Notes: a model not told the origin generated them from the sequence alone. 41,363 nt of DNA from Pseudomonadota bacterium (GCA_018896355.1 JAHIMW010000181.1:1-41363), one strand, 5' to 3'. Counted from the first letter of the stretch, positions 33,013-41,363 are shown. Translations and numbers: made by a program.

Positions 33013-33056
33013 TACGGCACAGATCCTTTCGTGTGACGCCGTACTGCCCTTTTTTT
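33013..33056 (+). terminator. Candidate terminator between hisC and rpsU
   Basis: TACGGC (33013-33018) pairs with GCCGTA (33038-33043), with further CACA/TGTG pairing inside, and a run of seven T at 33050-33056. The T-run starts six bases after the stem, so it is not ideal. Confidence 0.5.
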
Positions 33057-33135
33057 GCGCCGGTTTTTCAGCGGAGACGGGTTTGCTGATGAAGCAAGAA
33101 CATTCAAACGAAGAGAGAAGAAAGGGAGAAGGAAT

Positions 33136-33327
33136 TTGGAAGTCAAGGTATTCGACAACGATGTGGAAAAGGCATTGAAGATTCTCAAGAACAAGCTCTC
33201 CAAGAGCGGCCTGTTCAAGGAACTGAAGTTGCGCCGGGCCTATGAGAAACCCTCCGTGAAGAAGAAGAGAAAGGCCATTGAGGCGCGCCGGAGGCTGGCC
33301 AAGGTCCAGCGACGCAGGGTCAATTAG
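33136..33327 (+). CDS. rpsU: 30S ribosomal protein S21
   Basis: 63 residues. Pattern (M)EVKVFDNDVEKALKILKN, then SGLFKELKLRRAYEKPSVKK and an Arg/Lys-rich tail ending RRRVN is typical S21. It binds near the anti-Shine-Dalgarno end of 16S rRNA and aids initiation. The start is a TTG at 33136, preceded by GGGAGAAGGA. A longer in-frame start at 33055 would add 27 residues unlike any S21 and begin inside the terminator T-run, so I reject it. A rare TTG start may limit expression. Confidence 0.92.
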   Translation: MEVKVFDNDVEKALKILKNKLSKSGLFKELKLRRAYEKPSVKKKRKAIEARRRLAKVQRRRVN

Positions 33328-33480
33328 CAAAACGTCACGGATCGGGAAGCTGCCGGATCGCAGGGGTGCCGGGCATAAGGGGCGCTCCCCATGCCTGTGG
33401 CCTGACGGCCGGCGGCGTTTTGGGAGCAGGGAAAGAGGGGGTGGCGCGGTCATGGCCTTCCCCGGCGTGGGGGTGTGTCA

Positions 33481-34134
33481 ATGGACGAAAAGCAGTATGT
33501 CGTGGATGCGCTGTCCATCGATGAATCCTGGCGCATCTTCCGGATCATGGCCGAATTTGTCGAGGCCATCGAAACCCTCTCCCGGGTGAAACATGCCGTG
33601 AGCATATTCGGCTCGGCGAGAACGAAACCGGACGACCCCTATTACCAGAAGGCGGAACTCCTGGCCCGGCGCCTTGCTGAAAAGGGGTTCGGCGTCATCA
33701 CGGGCGGCGGACCGGGCGTCATGGCGGCGGCGAACAAGGGAGCCGCGGAGGCGGGCGGGCAGTCGGTGGGGATGAACATCCGCCTGCCGTTTGAACAGAA
33801 GCCAAACCCCTACGCCAACGTCAGCATCGACTACAAATATTTCTTCATCCGGAAGGTGATGTTCGTCAAGTATGCCGTGGCCTATGTGATCCTGCCCGGC
33901 GGCTTCGGGACGATGGACGAGCTCTTCGAGGCGCTGACCCTCATCCAGACAAGACGGATCAAGGCCTTTCCCGTCATCCTGATGGGGAGCGAATACTGGA
34001 AGGGGCTTTTCGACTGGCTCCGCGAAACGATGCTCCGCGACAACAAGATCTCCCCCGATGACCTGGAACTCCTCCAGATCATCGACGATCCCGACGAGGC
34101 CGTGAAGCACATCCAGAAGTACGTCCTCGTCTAA
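33481..34134 (+). CDS. LOG-family (TIGR00730-like) nucleotide phosphoribohydrolase
   Basis: 217 residues, Rossmann-like fold. The family signatures are SIFGSARTKPDDPYY, VITGGGPGVMAAANKGA and LPGGFGTMDELFE, the PGGxGT motif that binds the nucleotide phosphate. Characterised members split 5'-monophosphate nucleosides, including cytokinin riboside monophosphates; in most bacteria the true substrate is a purine or pyrimidine nucleotide. ATG at 33481 is chosen; GTG at 33475 is also in frame. The stop codon touches a long perfect palindrome (34134-34194). Confidence 0.87.
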   Translation: MDEKQYVVDALSIDESWRIFRIMAEFVEAIETLSRVKHAVSIFGSARTKPDDPYYQKAELLARRLAEKGFGVITGGGPGVMAAANKGAAEAGGQSVGMNIRLPFEQKPNPYANVSIDYKYFFIRKVMFVKYAVAYVILPGGFGTMDELFEALTLIQTRRIKAFPVILMGSEYWKGLFDWLRETMLRDNKISPDDLELLQIIDDPDEAVKHIQKYVLV

Positions 34135-34194
34135 TAAATAGGGACAGAGCCCTATTATTTTCCAGGAAAATAATAGGGCTCTGTCCCTATTTAT
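34134..34194. repeat. REP-like perfect palindrome (AATAGGGACAG family) between the LOG gene and holA
   Basis: Two 30-base arms around a single central A at 34164; the left arm includes AAATAGGGACAGAGCCCTAT. It begins at the last base of the LOG-gene stop and ends 13 bases before holA. It resembles the pnp-dut palindrome at 17608-17671 in its AATAGGG-GACAG head and may act as a terminator in both directions. Confidence 0.88.
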
Positions 34195-34207
34195 ACGGTA
34201 ATTCAAC

Positions 34208-35620
34208 ATGGCTCTTCACGACGACGATACCGGGCGGGGCGCTTCGCTGGAGGCGGTCCTTGCCGAGCTGAAGCGGGGGAAGGCCGTTCCCTGCTATCTC
34301 CTCTATGGGGATGAGGAGTTCCGCCTCCGGGACGCCGTCGAGAAGATCACAACCGCCCTGATTCCCGATGCCCGGGACCGTGAACTCAACCTCTTCGTGA
34401 CGGACGGCGAACACGAGGATGTCGGCTCCCTCTGCGAATCCCTCATCACGCCTCCCCTCCTCCCCGGACGCAAGGTGCTGGTTGTCCGGGAGACCCGTCT
34501 TTTCCAGTCGAAAAACCTCCTCGCGCCCCTCATCGCCCGCATCCGGGAGCGGCTCGAACCGGATCCCGCCCGGGCGGCAACGGATTTCATGCAATTCCTG
34601 GCGCTGACGGAACTCCAATTAGACGACCTCCGGGAGGGCGGCTGGCGGAAAATCGATGACGACGTCTGGCAGAAAATCGTTCCCGACGGCGGCGGCGAGG
34701 GCAGGGAGAGCTGGCTTCCCAGGGCCGTGGATCTCTGCGTGAGCCGGGGTCTTGTGCCGGTCAAGGAGAAGGCGGATGAGACCGACCGCCTGGAGCGGGT
34801 CCTGGCCGGGGGGATGCCGGAGGGGAATCACCTGATCCTGACGGCCGAGACGGTGGACCGGCGGAAAAGGCTCTTCAAGGCCATTTCGACCGTGGGAAAG
34901 GTCCTTTCCTTTGTAAAGATTACAGGGGAAGGAAAGGTGAAGGATAAAGCAAGGCAGGAAGCCGTCCAGCAGATGGCTACCGAGCTCTTGACCAGGGCTG
35001 GAAAGAGAATCTCAGCCGGCGCCTGGTCCGTCCTTGGACAGAAGACGGGTTTCGATCTCCGGGAATCACTGGCGGCGATCGAAAAGCTGATCACCTATTC
35101 AGGGGAGAAGGCGGTCATCGAGGCGGCGGATGTGGAGGCCGTCATCGGTCGGACGAAGGAGGAGCGCGTTTTCGATTTGACCAGGGCGATCGCGGAAAAG
35201 AAACTGACGGCCGCCCTCAGATCTCTGCGCGAGCTTCTCGACCAGGGGGAGCCACCCCTGAAGATCTTCTCGATGATTATTAGGGAGATTCGCATACTTC
35301 TCCAAGCGAAACTCCTGATCGCCTCGGGGCGATTGGGGTCATTCGATCCCGATATGGACTTCGGTCGGTTTCAGAGGACGGTCTATCCGGCGCTTACCAA
35401 GCTCTCCGGCGACGGTGGAATGGAAGGGATCGCCATGATACCGAAAACCCCCTTTCCCGCCTATCATTCCCTGAAGAACGCGAGCCGGTTCACCCGTGCG
35501 GAGCTGGCCGGTTACATGGAGATGCTGGCCCGGATCGATCTGGCGCTCAAGTCGACGGCTCGGGACGAGAGGCTCCTTCTGGAGCGGTTCCTGATATCAG
35601 TCTGCAAGGCTAAAGCTTAA
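34208..35620 (+). CDS. holA: DNA polymerase III delta subunit
   Basis: 470 residues. N-terminal AAA-like domain of the clamp loader: CYLLYGDEEFRLRDAVEKI, then LPGRKVLVVRETRLF. The middle has HLILTAETVDRRKRLFKAI, and the C-terminal collar domain contains AITRAIAEKKLTAALRSL-type helices and LFSMIIREIRIL-like sequence. Delta opens the sliding clamp during loading. E. coli HolA has 343 residues. The extra length here is mostly an insert of roughly 90-100 residues between the VLVVRET and HLILTAE strands (about 103-205), containing DDDVWQKIVPDGGGEGRES. Start just after the palindrome at 34134-34194. Convergent with the DUF499 gene, stops four bases apart. Confidence 0.88.
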   Translation: MALHDDDTGRGASLEAVLAELKRGKAVPCYLLYGDEEFRLRDAVEKITTALIPDARDRELNLFVTDGEHEDVGSLCESLITPPLLPGRKVLVVRETRLFQSKNLLAPLIARIRERLEPDPARAATDFMQFLALTELQLDDLREGGWRKIDDDVWQKIVPDGGGEGRESWLPRAVDLCVSRGLVPVKEKADETDRLERVLAGGMPEGNHLILTAETVDRRKRLFKAISTVGKVLSFVKITGEGKVKDKARQEAVQQMATELLTRAGKRISAGAWSVLGQKTGFDLRESLAAIEKLITYSGEKAVIEAADVEAVIGRTKEERVFDLTRAIAEKKLTAALRSLRELLDQGEPPLKIFSMIIREIRILLQAKLLIASGRLGSFDPDMDFGRFQRTVYPALTKLSGDGGMEGIAMIPKTPFPAYHSLKNASRFTRAELAGYMEMLARIDLALKSTARDERLLLERFLISVCKAKA

Positions 35621-35624
35621 TCCC

Positions 35625-38600
35625 CTACCGCAACTGCAAGTCCTTCTTCACATCCCTCAGCAAAGTGTTGACTTCCTTGACCACATTTTCCGGAGGCGCC
35701 GTTTTGCCGTCGCCAATCTCGATACGCAGGCGAAACCGCATCCGTAATCCAGTTTTCTTGATTTCCAGAAGCTTAGGAACGATATCTCCCAGATCTTGAA
35801 TCTGTGACGGCTCGAGATCGGCTTCCGCACAAAGCATCATGCCCGAAGGCGGCTGCTGAGGAGGAGGAGGGGCGTCCTGCGGTTTCAGGATGACGGTCTG
35901 CGCGGATGGAAAATCACAGGGCCAAGCCGCCGATCTTTCCGAAAGTGTGAGGAAGCGCGCCTGCAAGGCGCCGCCGATGACGTCCCTGATCGTTTTCCAG
36001 GGCAGCGTCTTGTTTCCCCTGATGGATAGCGCCGAAGAGATGGATAATCCCGAGGCGTAACCGCCCTTCCAAGCACCCGGCAGGTTCTCCGGCAGGATCT
36101 CCGCGGCAGCGATGATCGCCGGTGGATGAGATAGTTTGGCATTGGCGTTCAATACGCCGGGCGGTATCGATTCACCGAGGATGCTGGCCGGTCCGGAAAG
36201 GAGCCACAACACTCCGCTTTCCACCGCCGAGGCGACGGCCTTTTCCACAACCCCTTCGCCGGCCTTCGGAACAGGAAGCGATTCCCGGTATCCGTCCCGG
36301 TCGATCTGAACAACGTTATCACCGCTGAAGTAGTCAGCCACGGCCTTAACCGTGATTTCATCTGCTGTCCACAAACCGGGCAGGCTGTTGGGAGCCAGAA
36401 GCGATGGCGGGATCTCGCCTAATTCCGCCGCCTTCGGCAGCACAAGTTCAAGCGCCGGATCGTTCAGGGCAATTTCATCGGGCTTGGTCATCCACAAAGT
36501 GCGGGATGTGCCGTCCGGGCGGACAACGCGCAGGACAAAGATCCCTTTCCCGCAACCTTCCGCCAGGGTGCTGAGGATGGCGCTGGCCTTGAGCATCTTC
36601 GGCAGGTGCGGAAGCTGGGCAAACGCCCCGGAGAGATCCTTGACCCGTCGGGAGGTCTCGCCGGGCCGCCAGAGATTGTAGGGTCCGTCGGGCAAAAGGG
36701 CCTCGGCGGTGACCGGTGTATCCTTCATACGGCTCCGCTGGTCCCCTTTGATGATATTGAAGTGCGGTTCATCCGTGACGGTGATTTTGAAGGCCTGCGC
36801 TTCATCCTTCTCCGAAACCGTTACGACGATGCACCAGGCCTGACGGATTGCATCCGGGATGCGGCCCTTGGCCTTGTCGATGTTGATGGACAGCGTCTGT
36901 GTCCTGGCCGGATCGACGCTGCCCCCCTTTTGCTGAAGCTTGATCTCTTCACGGACGCCCTCCCATCCCAGATAGTCGCGTACGCGAGCCGAGGCCAGTT
37001 CCAATCCATCCCTGGAGGGTGCGACCAGAACGACCGCATTCCGGTAGACGCGGGGCTTGTCCGGTCCCGTCGTCTCGTCCAGGAACCGCTTGGCCTCCGT
37101 GCTCGGCTTGCCCGACTCGGATGCAGCACCGGGACCTAGGACGGCGTAGTGGAAGGCGCCGTCGTCTTCAACGTCCTTCGGGCGTATTGGGAGCGTATGG
37201 GGATGAACCCCCGCGGCAGATGCATTAGCCGTGAGGGATTTAAGTTTGCCGATGTCGTCCAGCAGATGGGCACGGACGGTGTCATCATGGATGTTTTTCG
37301 CCGCGACGGCGTGCATCTGATTGAGGTTTGGGCGGTTGCCGAGCCTCCATGTACCGGGAAGCTGTCCCTCGGGCGTGGTTGTATGGAGGTCATCAAGCCA
37401 GTAGCTCGTCTGCGCCCAACGGGCGAGCCCCTTATCCAACTCGATCTTATCCGGGCGGGTCGATCCCAGCAGCACCAGAAGCTCTCTCGTTCTGGCCGTC
37501 TGGCCGATGGGCTGGGAATGGAGAAAGGTCGCCACGACGGCCTGTTCTACTTCACGAAACTTCAAGCCCACTGACTCGATCTGAATCCGTTTGGCCTGCT
37601 CGAATTCGTTGTCCAGGATGCCGGTCCATGCCTGTTTCTTCCCCTCGGTTTCCTCGGTGTCGGCGACGGTGACCATTTCCCGGAGAGCCTCCGACAATCC
37701 CTCGTTTTTCGGGGCGTTGAGAAACACGGCCGGCCCGATGAGGGGGGATTTGTCCCACTTTTCCGCTTCCCGCAACGCCAGGGCGAAGGTCCGCAATACG
37801 CCCCGGGTCCGCTGAAAACGGGCCAACTGCGTCCATTTGGAGTAGAGAACTTCCGTCAGATCGGGATGGAAGGGGTAACTGTCCAGGAACCGCTGTTCTG
37901 CATTCGCTCCCTGTTTGGCCGTCTGCTCGTCAACGGCCGTGATGCCTTTAAGGGCCGCTACGACATGCTGGCGGAAGACCTCCCGATCCTTGAGGGATTC
38001 CGGCTTGAAAAAGCGCCGCCGCAGAACCTCGGCCACATCCTCCTTGACCACCGGCTCCACAGCCTCCTCCCGCTGGCGCTGAAAAATGTCGTAAAGCTCG
38101 GCCTGGATCTCCCGCCCCAGGGTATCGCTCTTGCGCGGGTCTGTCGCCAACAGCGACGCCACGAGACAGCAGCGATCCACCTTGACCGCCGCCTGGGTCA
38201 GGTACTGGAAGAAGTTCTGGAGTCGGACCCGCCATTCACGGTTCTGGGCGACCTTCTCACGGGCATACATCAGCACCTCGTCGATAAGCACGAGAGTTCC
38301 GAGTCCATCCTTGCCCGGAATCTCCAACAGCTCGGTGAGCAGATTCTCCGCCGGAGCCGTCTCGCGCTCCTCCGCCAGGCCTTCGGCATGGAGAACCTTC
38401 AGCCCCGCCTCGCCCGCCAGTTGCCAGGCCAGGACGCTCCAGGGCTGTTTGAGTGTTCGCGCTTTGCCGTCGGGCGAGAAGATCTCCATTCCCTTTTCCA
38501 CGTCAAGCTTATCAAAGCATAGTGCCGCCACACGGCACCGGGGAGGTCTCTGGCCGATGTCCTGGATGAACTCCTCCACAGCAGGCAGTTTTGGCAGCTT

Positions 38601-38921
38601 CTCCGGGTCATGGACGAGATGCCGGAGCGTGATCAGGGTGTGGGTCTTTCCCCCGCCGTAGGTCAGCTCCAATTGGCGGACGGCCTTGTCGTTCTTGCCG
38701 GCGAGGCGCAGCACGACGTCCCGGACCAGGCGCCGGAGGTTGAAGGTGGGAAACGTGAGGGCGAAGAACTGTTCCGGATCCTCGTAAACCTTCCGTTTTC
38801 CCCGCTGCATCACGACATCGTAGAGATCGGCGGCAAACAGGTGCAGCGGCAAATCGCCCGATCGGAGATCGTCGCGGAGCTTCACCACTTCATGCCAGGA
38901 CTTCCAGGGGAGTTTGGTCAT
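35625..38921 (-). CDS. DUF499 (COG1483-type) predicted ATPase, defence-associated
   Basis: About 1,098 residues. Near the N-terminus is a P-loop ELTYGGGKTHTLI (Walker A GGGKTH, residues 89-94) and a Walker B GTLVLIDEVLMYAREK (about 208-223). The body has FQRTRGVLRTFALALREAEKW and the nucleotide-lid region typical of DUF499; the C-terminus is helical. DUF499 ATPases occur in defence islands with DUF1156 adenine methylases and helicases. This matches the operon here, where it is the last gene. GGAG at 38931-38934 fits the ATG at 38921 (spacing 9); ATG at 38930 directly follows GGAG. The exact role is unknown; a DNA- or methylation-linked anti-phage role is inferred from family context. Confidence 0.85.
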   Translation of the reverse strand: MTKLPWKSWHEVVKLRDDLRSGDLPLHLFAADLYDVVMQRGKRKVYEDPEQFFALTFPTFNLRRLVRDVVLRLAGKNDKAVRQLELTYGGGKTHTLITLRHLVHDPEKLPKLPAVEEFIQDIGQRPPRCRVAALCFDKLDVEKGMEIFSPDGKARTLKQPWSVLAWQLAGEAGLKVLHAEGLAEERETAPAENLLTELLEIPGKDGLGTLVLIDEVLMYAREKVAQNREWRVRLQNFFQYLTQAAVKVDRCCLVASLLATDPRKSDTLGREIQAELYDIFQRQREEAVEPVVKEDVAEVLRRRFFKPESLKDREVFRQHVVAALKGITAVDEQTAKQGANAEQRFLDSYPFHPDLTEVLYSKWTQLARFQRTRGVLRTFALALREAEKWDKSPLIGPAVFLNAPKNEGLSEALREMVTVADTEETEGKKQAWTGILDNEFEQAKRIQIESVGLKFREVEQAVVATFLHSQPIGQTARTRELLVLLGSTRPDKIELDKGLARWAQTSYWLDDLHTTTPEGQLPGTWRLGNRPNLNQMHAVAAKNIHDDTVRAHLLDDIGKLKSLTANASAAGVHPHTLPIRPKDVEDDGAFHYAVLGPGAASESGKPSTEAKRFLDETTGPDKPRVYRNAVVLVAPSRDGLELASARVRDYLGWEGVREEIKLQQKGGSVDPARTQTLSINIDKAKGRIPDAIRQAWCIVVTVSEKDEAQAFKITVTDEPHFNIIKGDQRSRMKDTPVTAEALLPDGPYNLWRPGETSRRVKDLSGAFAQLPHLPKMLKASAILSTLAEGCGKGIFVLRVVRPDGTSRTLWMTKPDEIALNDPALELVLPKAAELGEIPPSLLAPNSLPGLWTADEITVKAVADYFSGDNVVQIDRDGYRESLPVPKAGEGVVEKAVASAVESGVLWLLSGPASILGESIPPGVLNANAKLSHPPAIIAAAEILPENLPGAWKGGYASGLSISSALSIRGNKTLPWKTIRDVIGGALQARFLTLSERSAAWPCDFPSAQTVILKPQDAPPPPQQPPSGMMLCAEADLEPSQIQDLGDIVPKLLEIKKTGLRMRFRLRIEIGDGKTAPPENVVKEVNTLLRDVKKDLQLR

Positions 38922-38942
38922 GGGTTTCATCTCCTTTTCACG

Positions 38943-40460
38943 TTATTTCAGCCATAACAGATTGGACAACGAAATCGGGATAATGCGCGGATCGAGGATC
39001 TGCACGTCATCATTGAGCGTGACCAGCAGACCCAGGGGTGCGTTGTAAACCGTCTTTTCCAGAAAAGCCCTCAAACCCCGTGTATCATCGTGAGGATCGA
39101 TGCGCCGACGATATTTGACCTCGACGGGAATCCTTCGTGTGCCGACCGTCAGAACGAAATCAACCTCCGGTTCGGCGCCCCGCTCCGGGAAATAAGCTAC
39201 GTCCAGGTTGGGGATCGAGGCGAAGAAAAAGCCCAGCACGCTTTCCGCAATGTGTCCGGCAAGGTCAGTCAGATGCGGATTCGCTTGCAGAACCTCCGCA
39301 TCCAGCGGCACGATCTCCTGCAACCATCCGGCTCTCAAGGCATGATCGCACAGGCACACCTTTGAGGGGGACTTTCTCTTCTTCAGCCTCAATTCCAGCG
39401 GTTGTATGAGACGGATCAGCATGGCCCCGTCAAGAAAGCGGAGATACGTGAGGATGCGGTTCCAACCGATATTGGCCGAGAGGGTTTGCTGGATTTCCGG
39501 CACGAAAGCGGCCTGTCCGGGTGTCTGCCCGGCATATCGGCAACAGAGGCGGAATACCTCTTCCAGGAGTTTTTCATCACGCTTCTGCCCGCGGGGTCCC
39601 ATCCGGAGGTCATGCTGAATGGCGCGTTTGATGACGGTTTCATTGAGATGATCGGCGAGCTCTTCCCAGGGGACGTCCGACTGGTCATGGGCGATCGGAT
39701 AGGCGCCGCGATCGGAAAAGGCCTTGAAGGCCGACAGCCGGGAAAGTTGGGTTTCCCTGCCGTATTCGATCCCCCCCCGCCAGAATTCCCTCGTGGTGAG
39801 TCGGTCCAGGGCATTGTCGGCCCAGTAGGGTGTCGTGACCTGTCCGGATCGTAAATCGGAAATTTCGCGGAGGAAAAGGGGTCCGATGTCCAGAGTGGTA
39901 ATTCGCCCGGCCAGGCTGTCCCGACCGGATTCGATCCGGAGGGACGAACTGCCGGTGATCATCACCCGCACATCATGATTATCGACGAGATTCTTGATCT
40001 GGGGCGCCCAGGCGTCGAGGTTCTGAACCTCGTCGAAAAACAGATAAGCGGTTCCCGCGCGCCTTGCGAATTCGTTGAACGTGCTTTTCAGAGCCTCCTT
40101 TTCATACCAACGGGCAATGTCCAGGACCGGCTCGCGCAGCCCCCTCAGCGTCGGAAGTTCGTCGAAAGAGACGTAGAAGATCCGGCAGGGGTCCATCCCT
40201 TCAGCCAGAAACGACTCGATCAGTTGCTGTATGAGAATCGTCTTCCCCACGCGCCGTGGCCCCCGCAGAACCGTTGCCGGGGTCATGCCTTGAGTCAGCT
40301 GACGCTTAAGCTTATTGAAAGCCCAGCGGTGAAAAGAAGGCGTCTGTTTGCCTGGCAGGCCGATCCACCAGGGGTTGAGCGAGCGGAGGTTGTCGGCCAA
40401 TTCGATTGGCAATCTCTCAAACAAAGGATTGTCATGTAAAGAAAACCGTCTGATTTTCAT
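38943..40460 (-). CDS. AAA-family ATPase with DUF4143 domain and intact nuclease-like motif
   Basis: 505 residues. AAA_14 ATPase: Walker A RGPRRVGKTILIQQL (GPRRVGKT at 67-74), Walker B AYLFFDEVQNLD (138-149), sensor VRVMITGSSSLRIESGR. The C-terminal DUF4143 region carries a restriction-nuclease-like set: E405 in GHIAESVLGF, D434 in EVDFVL and E447-x-K449 in IPVEVKYR, the pattern of PD-(D/E)XK enzymes. This contrasts with the copy at 27404, which lacks E-x-K. It lies between the DUF499 ATPase and the DUF1156-like gene in one minus-strand operon, 21 to 64 bases from each. GGGAGAG precedes the ATG. It may be an added component of the system or a passenger. Confidence 0.85.
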   Translation of the reverse strand: MKIRRFSLHDNPLFERLPIELADNLRSLNPWWIGLPGKQTPSFHRWAFNKLKRQLTQGMTPATVLRGPRRVGKTILIQQLIESFLAEGMDPCRIFYVSFDELPTLRGLREPVLDIARWYEKEALKSTFNEFARRAGTAYLFFDEVQNLDAWAPQIKNLVDNHDVRVMITGSSSLRIESGRDSLAGRITTLDIGPLFLREISDLRSGQVTTPYWADNALDRLTTREFWRGGIEYGRETQLSRLSAFKAFSDRGAYPIAHDQSDVPWEELADHLNETVIKRAIQHDLRMGPRGQKRDEKLLEEVFRLCCRYAGQTPGQAAFVPEIQQTLSANIGWNRILTYLRFLDGAMLIRLIQPLELRLKKRKSPSKVCLCDHALRAGWLQEIVPLDAEVLQANPHLTDLAGHIAESVLGFFFASIPNLDVAYFPERGAEPEVDFVLTVGTRRIPVEVKYRRRIDPHDDTRGLRAFLEKTVYNAPLGLLVTLNDDVQILDPRIIPISLSNLLWLK

Positions 40461-40472
40461 GGCTTCTCTCCC

Positions 40473-40491
40473 TGCAGCAGCCGCTGCTGCA
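40473..40491. repeat. Palindrome before the DUF4143 gene start
   Basis: TGCAGCAGC-C-GCTGCTGCA, perfect 9-base arms, lies between the DUF1156-like stop and the ribosome site of the DUF4143 gene. It can form a hairpin just 5' of that ribosome site. Confidence 0.6.
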
Positions 40492-40524
40492 ATCCGATAG
40501 GTTCAATCTGTTCGTGCATTGCCT

Positions 40525-41363
40525 TCATGTTCCTTCAAAACCAAAGCCGGTTTGACGATCATCCTTGACGGCGCCTTTGGCCTGGATGTGGTTGCTGATG
40601 GATTCAAGAAGCGATCTTTCCTCGCTTGCGGCGGACGACAGCTCGATGAGAGACTGGAGGAGCCGTCTGAAAAGCTCCTGGCGCCGCAGGCCATTGTCGT
40701 CGAGATACTCGTCCACTTTGTTGAGGTCGCCCGCCTTCCAGAGGTGCATCAGGCGGTGGACGCGGTCGATGAGCGGGACGGGCTTGCCCCCAGGCGCCTC
40801 GAATCCCAGGGATCGCCCCTTCCTCTGCGCCCAGGTTTTGAGTCTCACTTTACTTCCCGATTCCTCCACCGCGTCCGGGTCCGCCGCCTCATCGGCGCTG
40901 GCCTCTTCGTCCGATTCCTCCGCCGGTTTCCCTTTCGTGAAGACGATGAGATCCCAAGTGGCGGCCAGTTCCTTGTCCGAGACCCCGCAGGAAACGGCGT
41001 AGAGGATGCAAGCCCCGGCCGGAGCCTCCTCCATACCGAAGTCATGACGGTGGAGCAGGTAGTAGGCCGTCGGCTCATCCAGGCGGTCCCTGCCCATCGC
41101 ATCCGTCTCGTCGGCCCCTGAAGGCTCGGTCCCGTCTCCGGAAAGGACGCGGCCGACCACAAAATCCACAACCATCCGGCGGACGTGGGTGAGAAACTCA
41201 CTGACCGCCATCGGCCCCGGCTCATTGGCCTTTCGGACGACAGGATGCCTGCTGTAGGCCTCCAGCGCCGGACCCGTCGCCGCCCAGACGAAGTCGGGAC
41301 CCCTGATCCCCGCGTCCCAGAACTCGCGGAGCTGTTCCCGGATCTTCCGGCGCATTTCCTCCA
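40525..41363 (-). CDS. C-terminal part of a DUF1156-type DNA adenine methylase (partial)
   Basis: The frame is open at the right edge of the window and ends at 40525, giving at least 278 residues. It contains IRGPDFVWAATGPALEAYSR, MAVSEFLTHVRRMVVDFVVG, the acidic stretch EESDEEASADEAADPDAVEE and a C-terminal helical part (PLIDRVHRLMHLWKAGDLNK). I recognise this as the C-terminal end of large (about 900-1,000 residue) DUF1156/COG1743 methylases, but the catalytic motifs lie outside the window. It is upstream of the DUF4143 and DUF499 genes on the same strand, the partner arrangement known for DUF499. An internal ATG at 41355 is not the true start. Confidence 0.72.
   Translation of the reverse strand, partial: EEMRRKIREQLREFWDAGIRGPDFVWAATGPALEAYSRHPVVRKANEPGPMAVSEFLTHVRRMVVDFVVGRVLSGDGTEPSGADETDAMGRDRLDEPTAYYLLHRHDFGMEEAPAGACILYAVSCGVSDKELAATWDLIVFTKGKPAEESDEEASADEAADPDAVEESGSKVRLKTWAQRKGRSLGFEAPGGKPVPLIDRVHRLMHLWKAGDLNKVDEYLDDNGLRRQELFRRLLQSLIELSSAASEERSLLESISNHIQAKGAVKDDRQTGFGFEGT

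Noticed and set aside
33055..33135. N-terminal extension of ribosomal protein S21
   Set aside because: Would begin in a T-run of a terminator-like structure and add residues unlike S21; the TTG at 33136 has a proper ribosome site.

Overview
The window reads as a piece of a GC-rich Gram-negative chromosome. Its core gene order is rimP-nusA-infB-rbfA-nrnA-truB-rpsO-pnp, dut, ftsB, pilMNOPQ, then a TPR protein, an M24 peptidase, gcvH, hisC, rpsU and holA. I would place it in the former Deltaproteobacteria (Desulfobacterota), perhaps near Syntrophales. That rests on gene style, short-repeat style and a T4P secretin cluster with a secreted lipoprotein; no rRNA gene is present to prove it.

Layout. 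(1) 1-5619, minus strand: a defence-type block. An OLD-family ATPase/TOPRIM nuclease and a UvrD-like helicase overlap by 4 bases and match the two-gene Gabija anti-phage architecture. Downstream on the same strand are a clostripain-like (C11) cysteine peptidase with no signal peptide and the start of a further gene. (2) 5620-7944: more than 2 kb with no convincing protein gene. The first part is AT-rich. From about 6100 to 7500 it is G-rich and packed with short hairpins and a 41-base repeat, either a candidate large structured RNA or decayed mobile DNA. (3) 7945-7991: the 3' part of a tRNA-Gly(CCC) gene cut in the anticodon stem. This is the expected scar where an integrating element displaced the tRNA end, so everything to its left is probably a genomic island. 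(4) 8047-18129: the transcription/translation operon rimP to pnp, then dut. Its leader carries an intrinsic-terminator-like hairpin between promoter and rimP. (5) 18352-26969: ftsB, the type IV pilus assembly genes pilMNOPQ, a Sel1-repeat lipoprotein and a large Ig-like-domain lipoprotein. (6) 27026-29526: a small accessory patch with a transposase remnant, an AAA/DUF4143 ATPase, and a HigBA/RelE-type toxin-antitoxin pair bracketed by similar 33-base repeats. (7) 29651-35620: housekeeping genes. (8) 35625-41363, minus strand: a second defence-type operon with a DUF499 ATPase, a DUF4143 ATPase and the C-terminal part of a large protein resembling DUF1156 adenine methylases (gene runs off the window).

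Short palindromes run through the core DNA. Perfect inverted repeats built on (A)AATAGGG(G)ACAG lie after pnp and after the LOG-family gene. Half-copies flank the toxin-antitoxin pair. A different 27-base palindrome sits in the same reading frame inside both pilP and pilQ and encodes GDTLRQ(G/D)VP. The most unusual signals are this in-gene palindrome, the noncoding 6.1-7.5 kb block beside the tRNA scar, and the DUF4143 gene embedded in the DUF499/DUF1156 operon.
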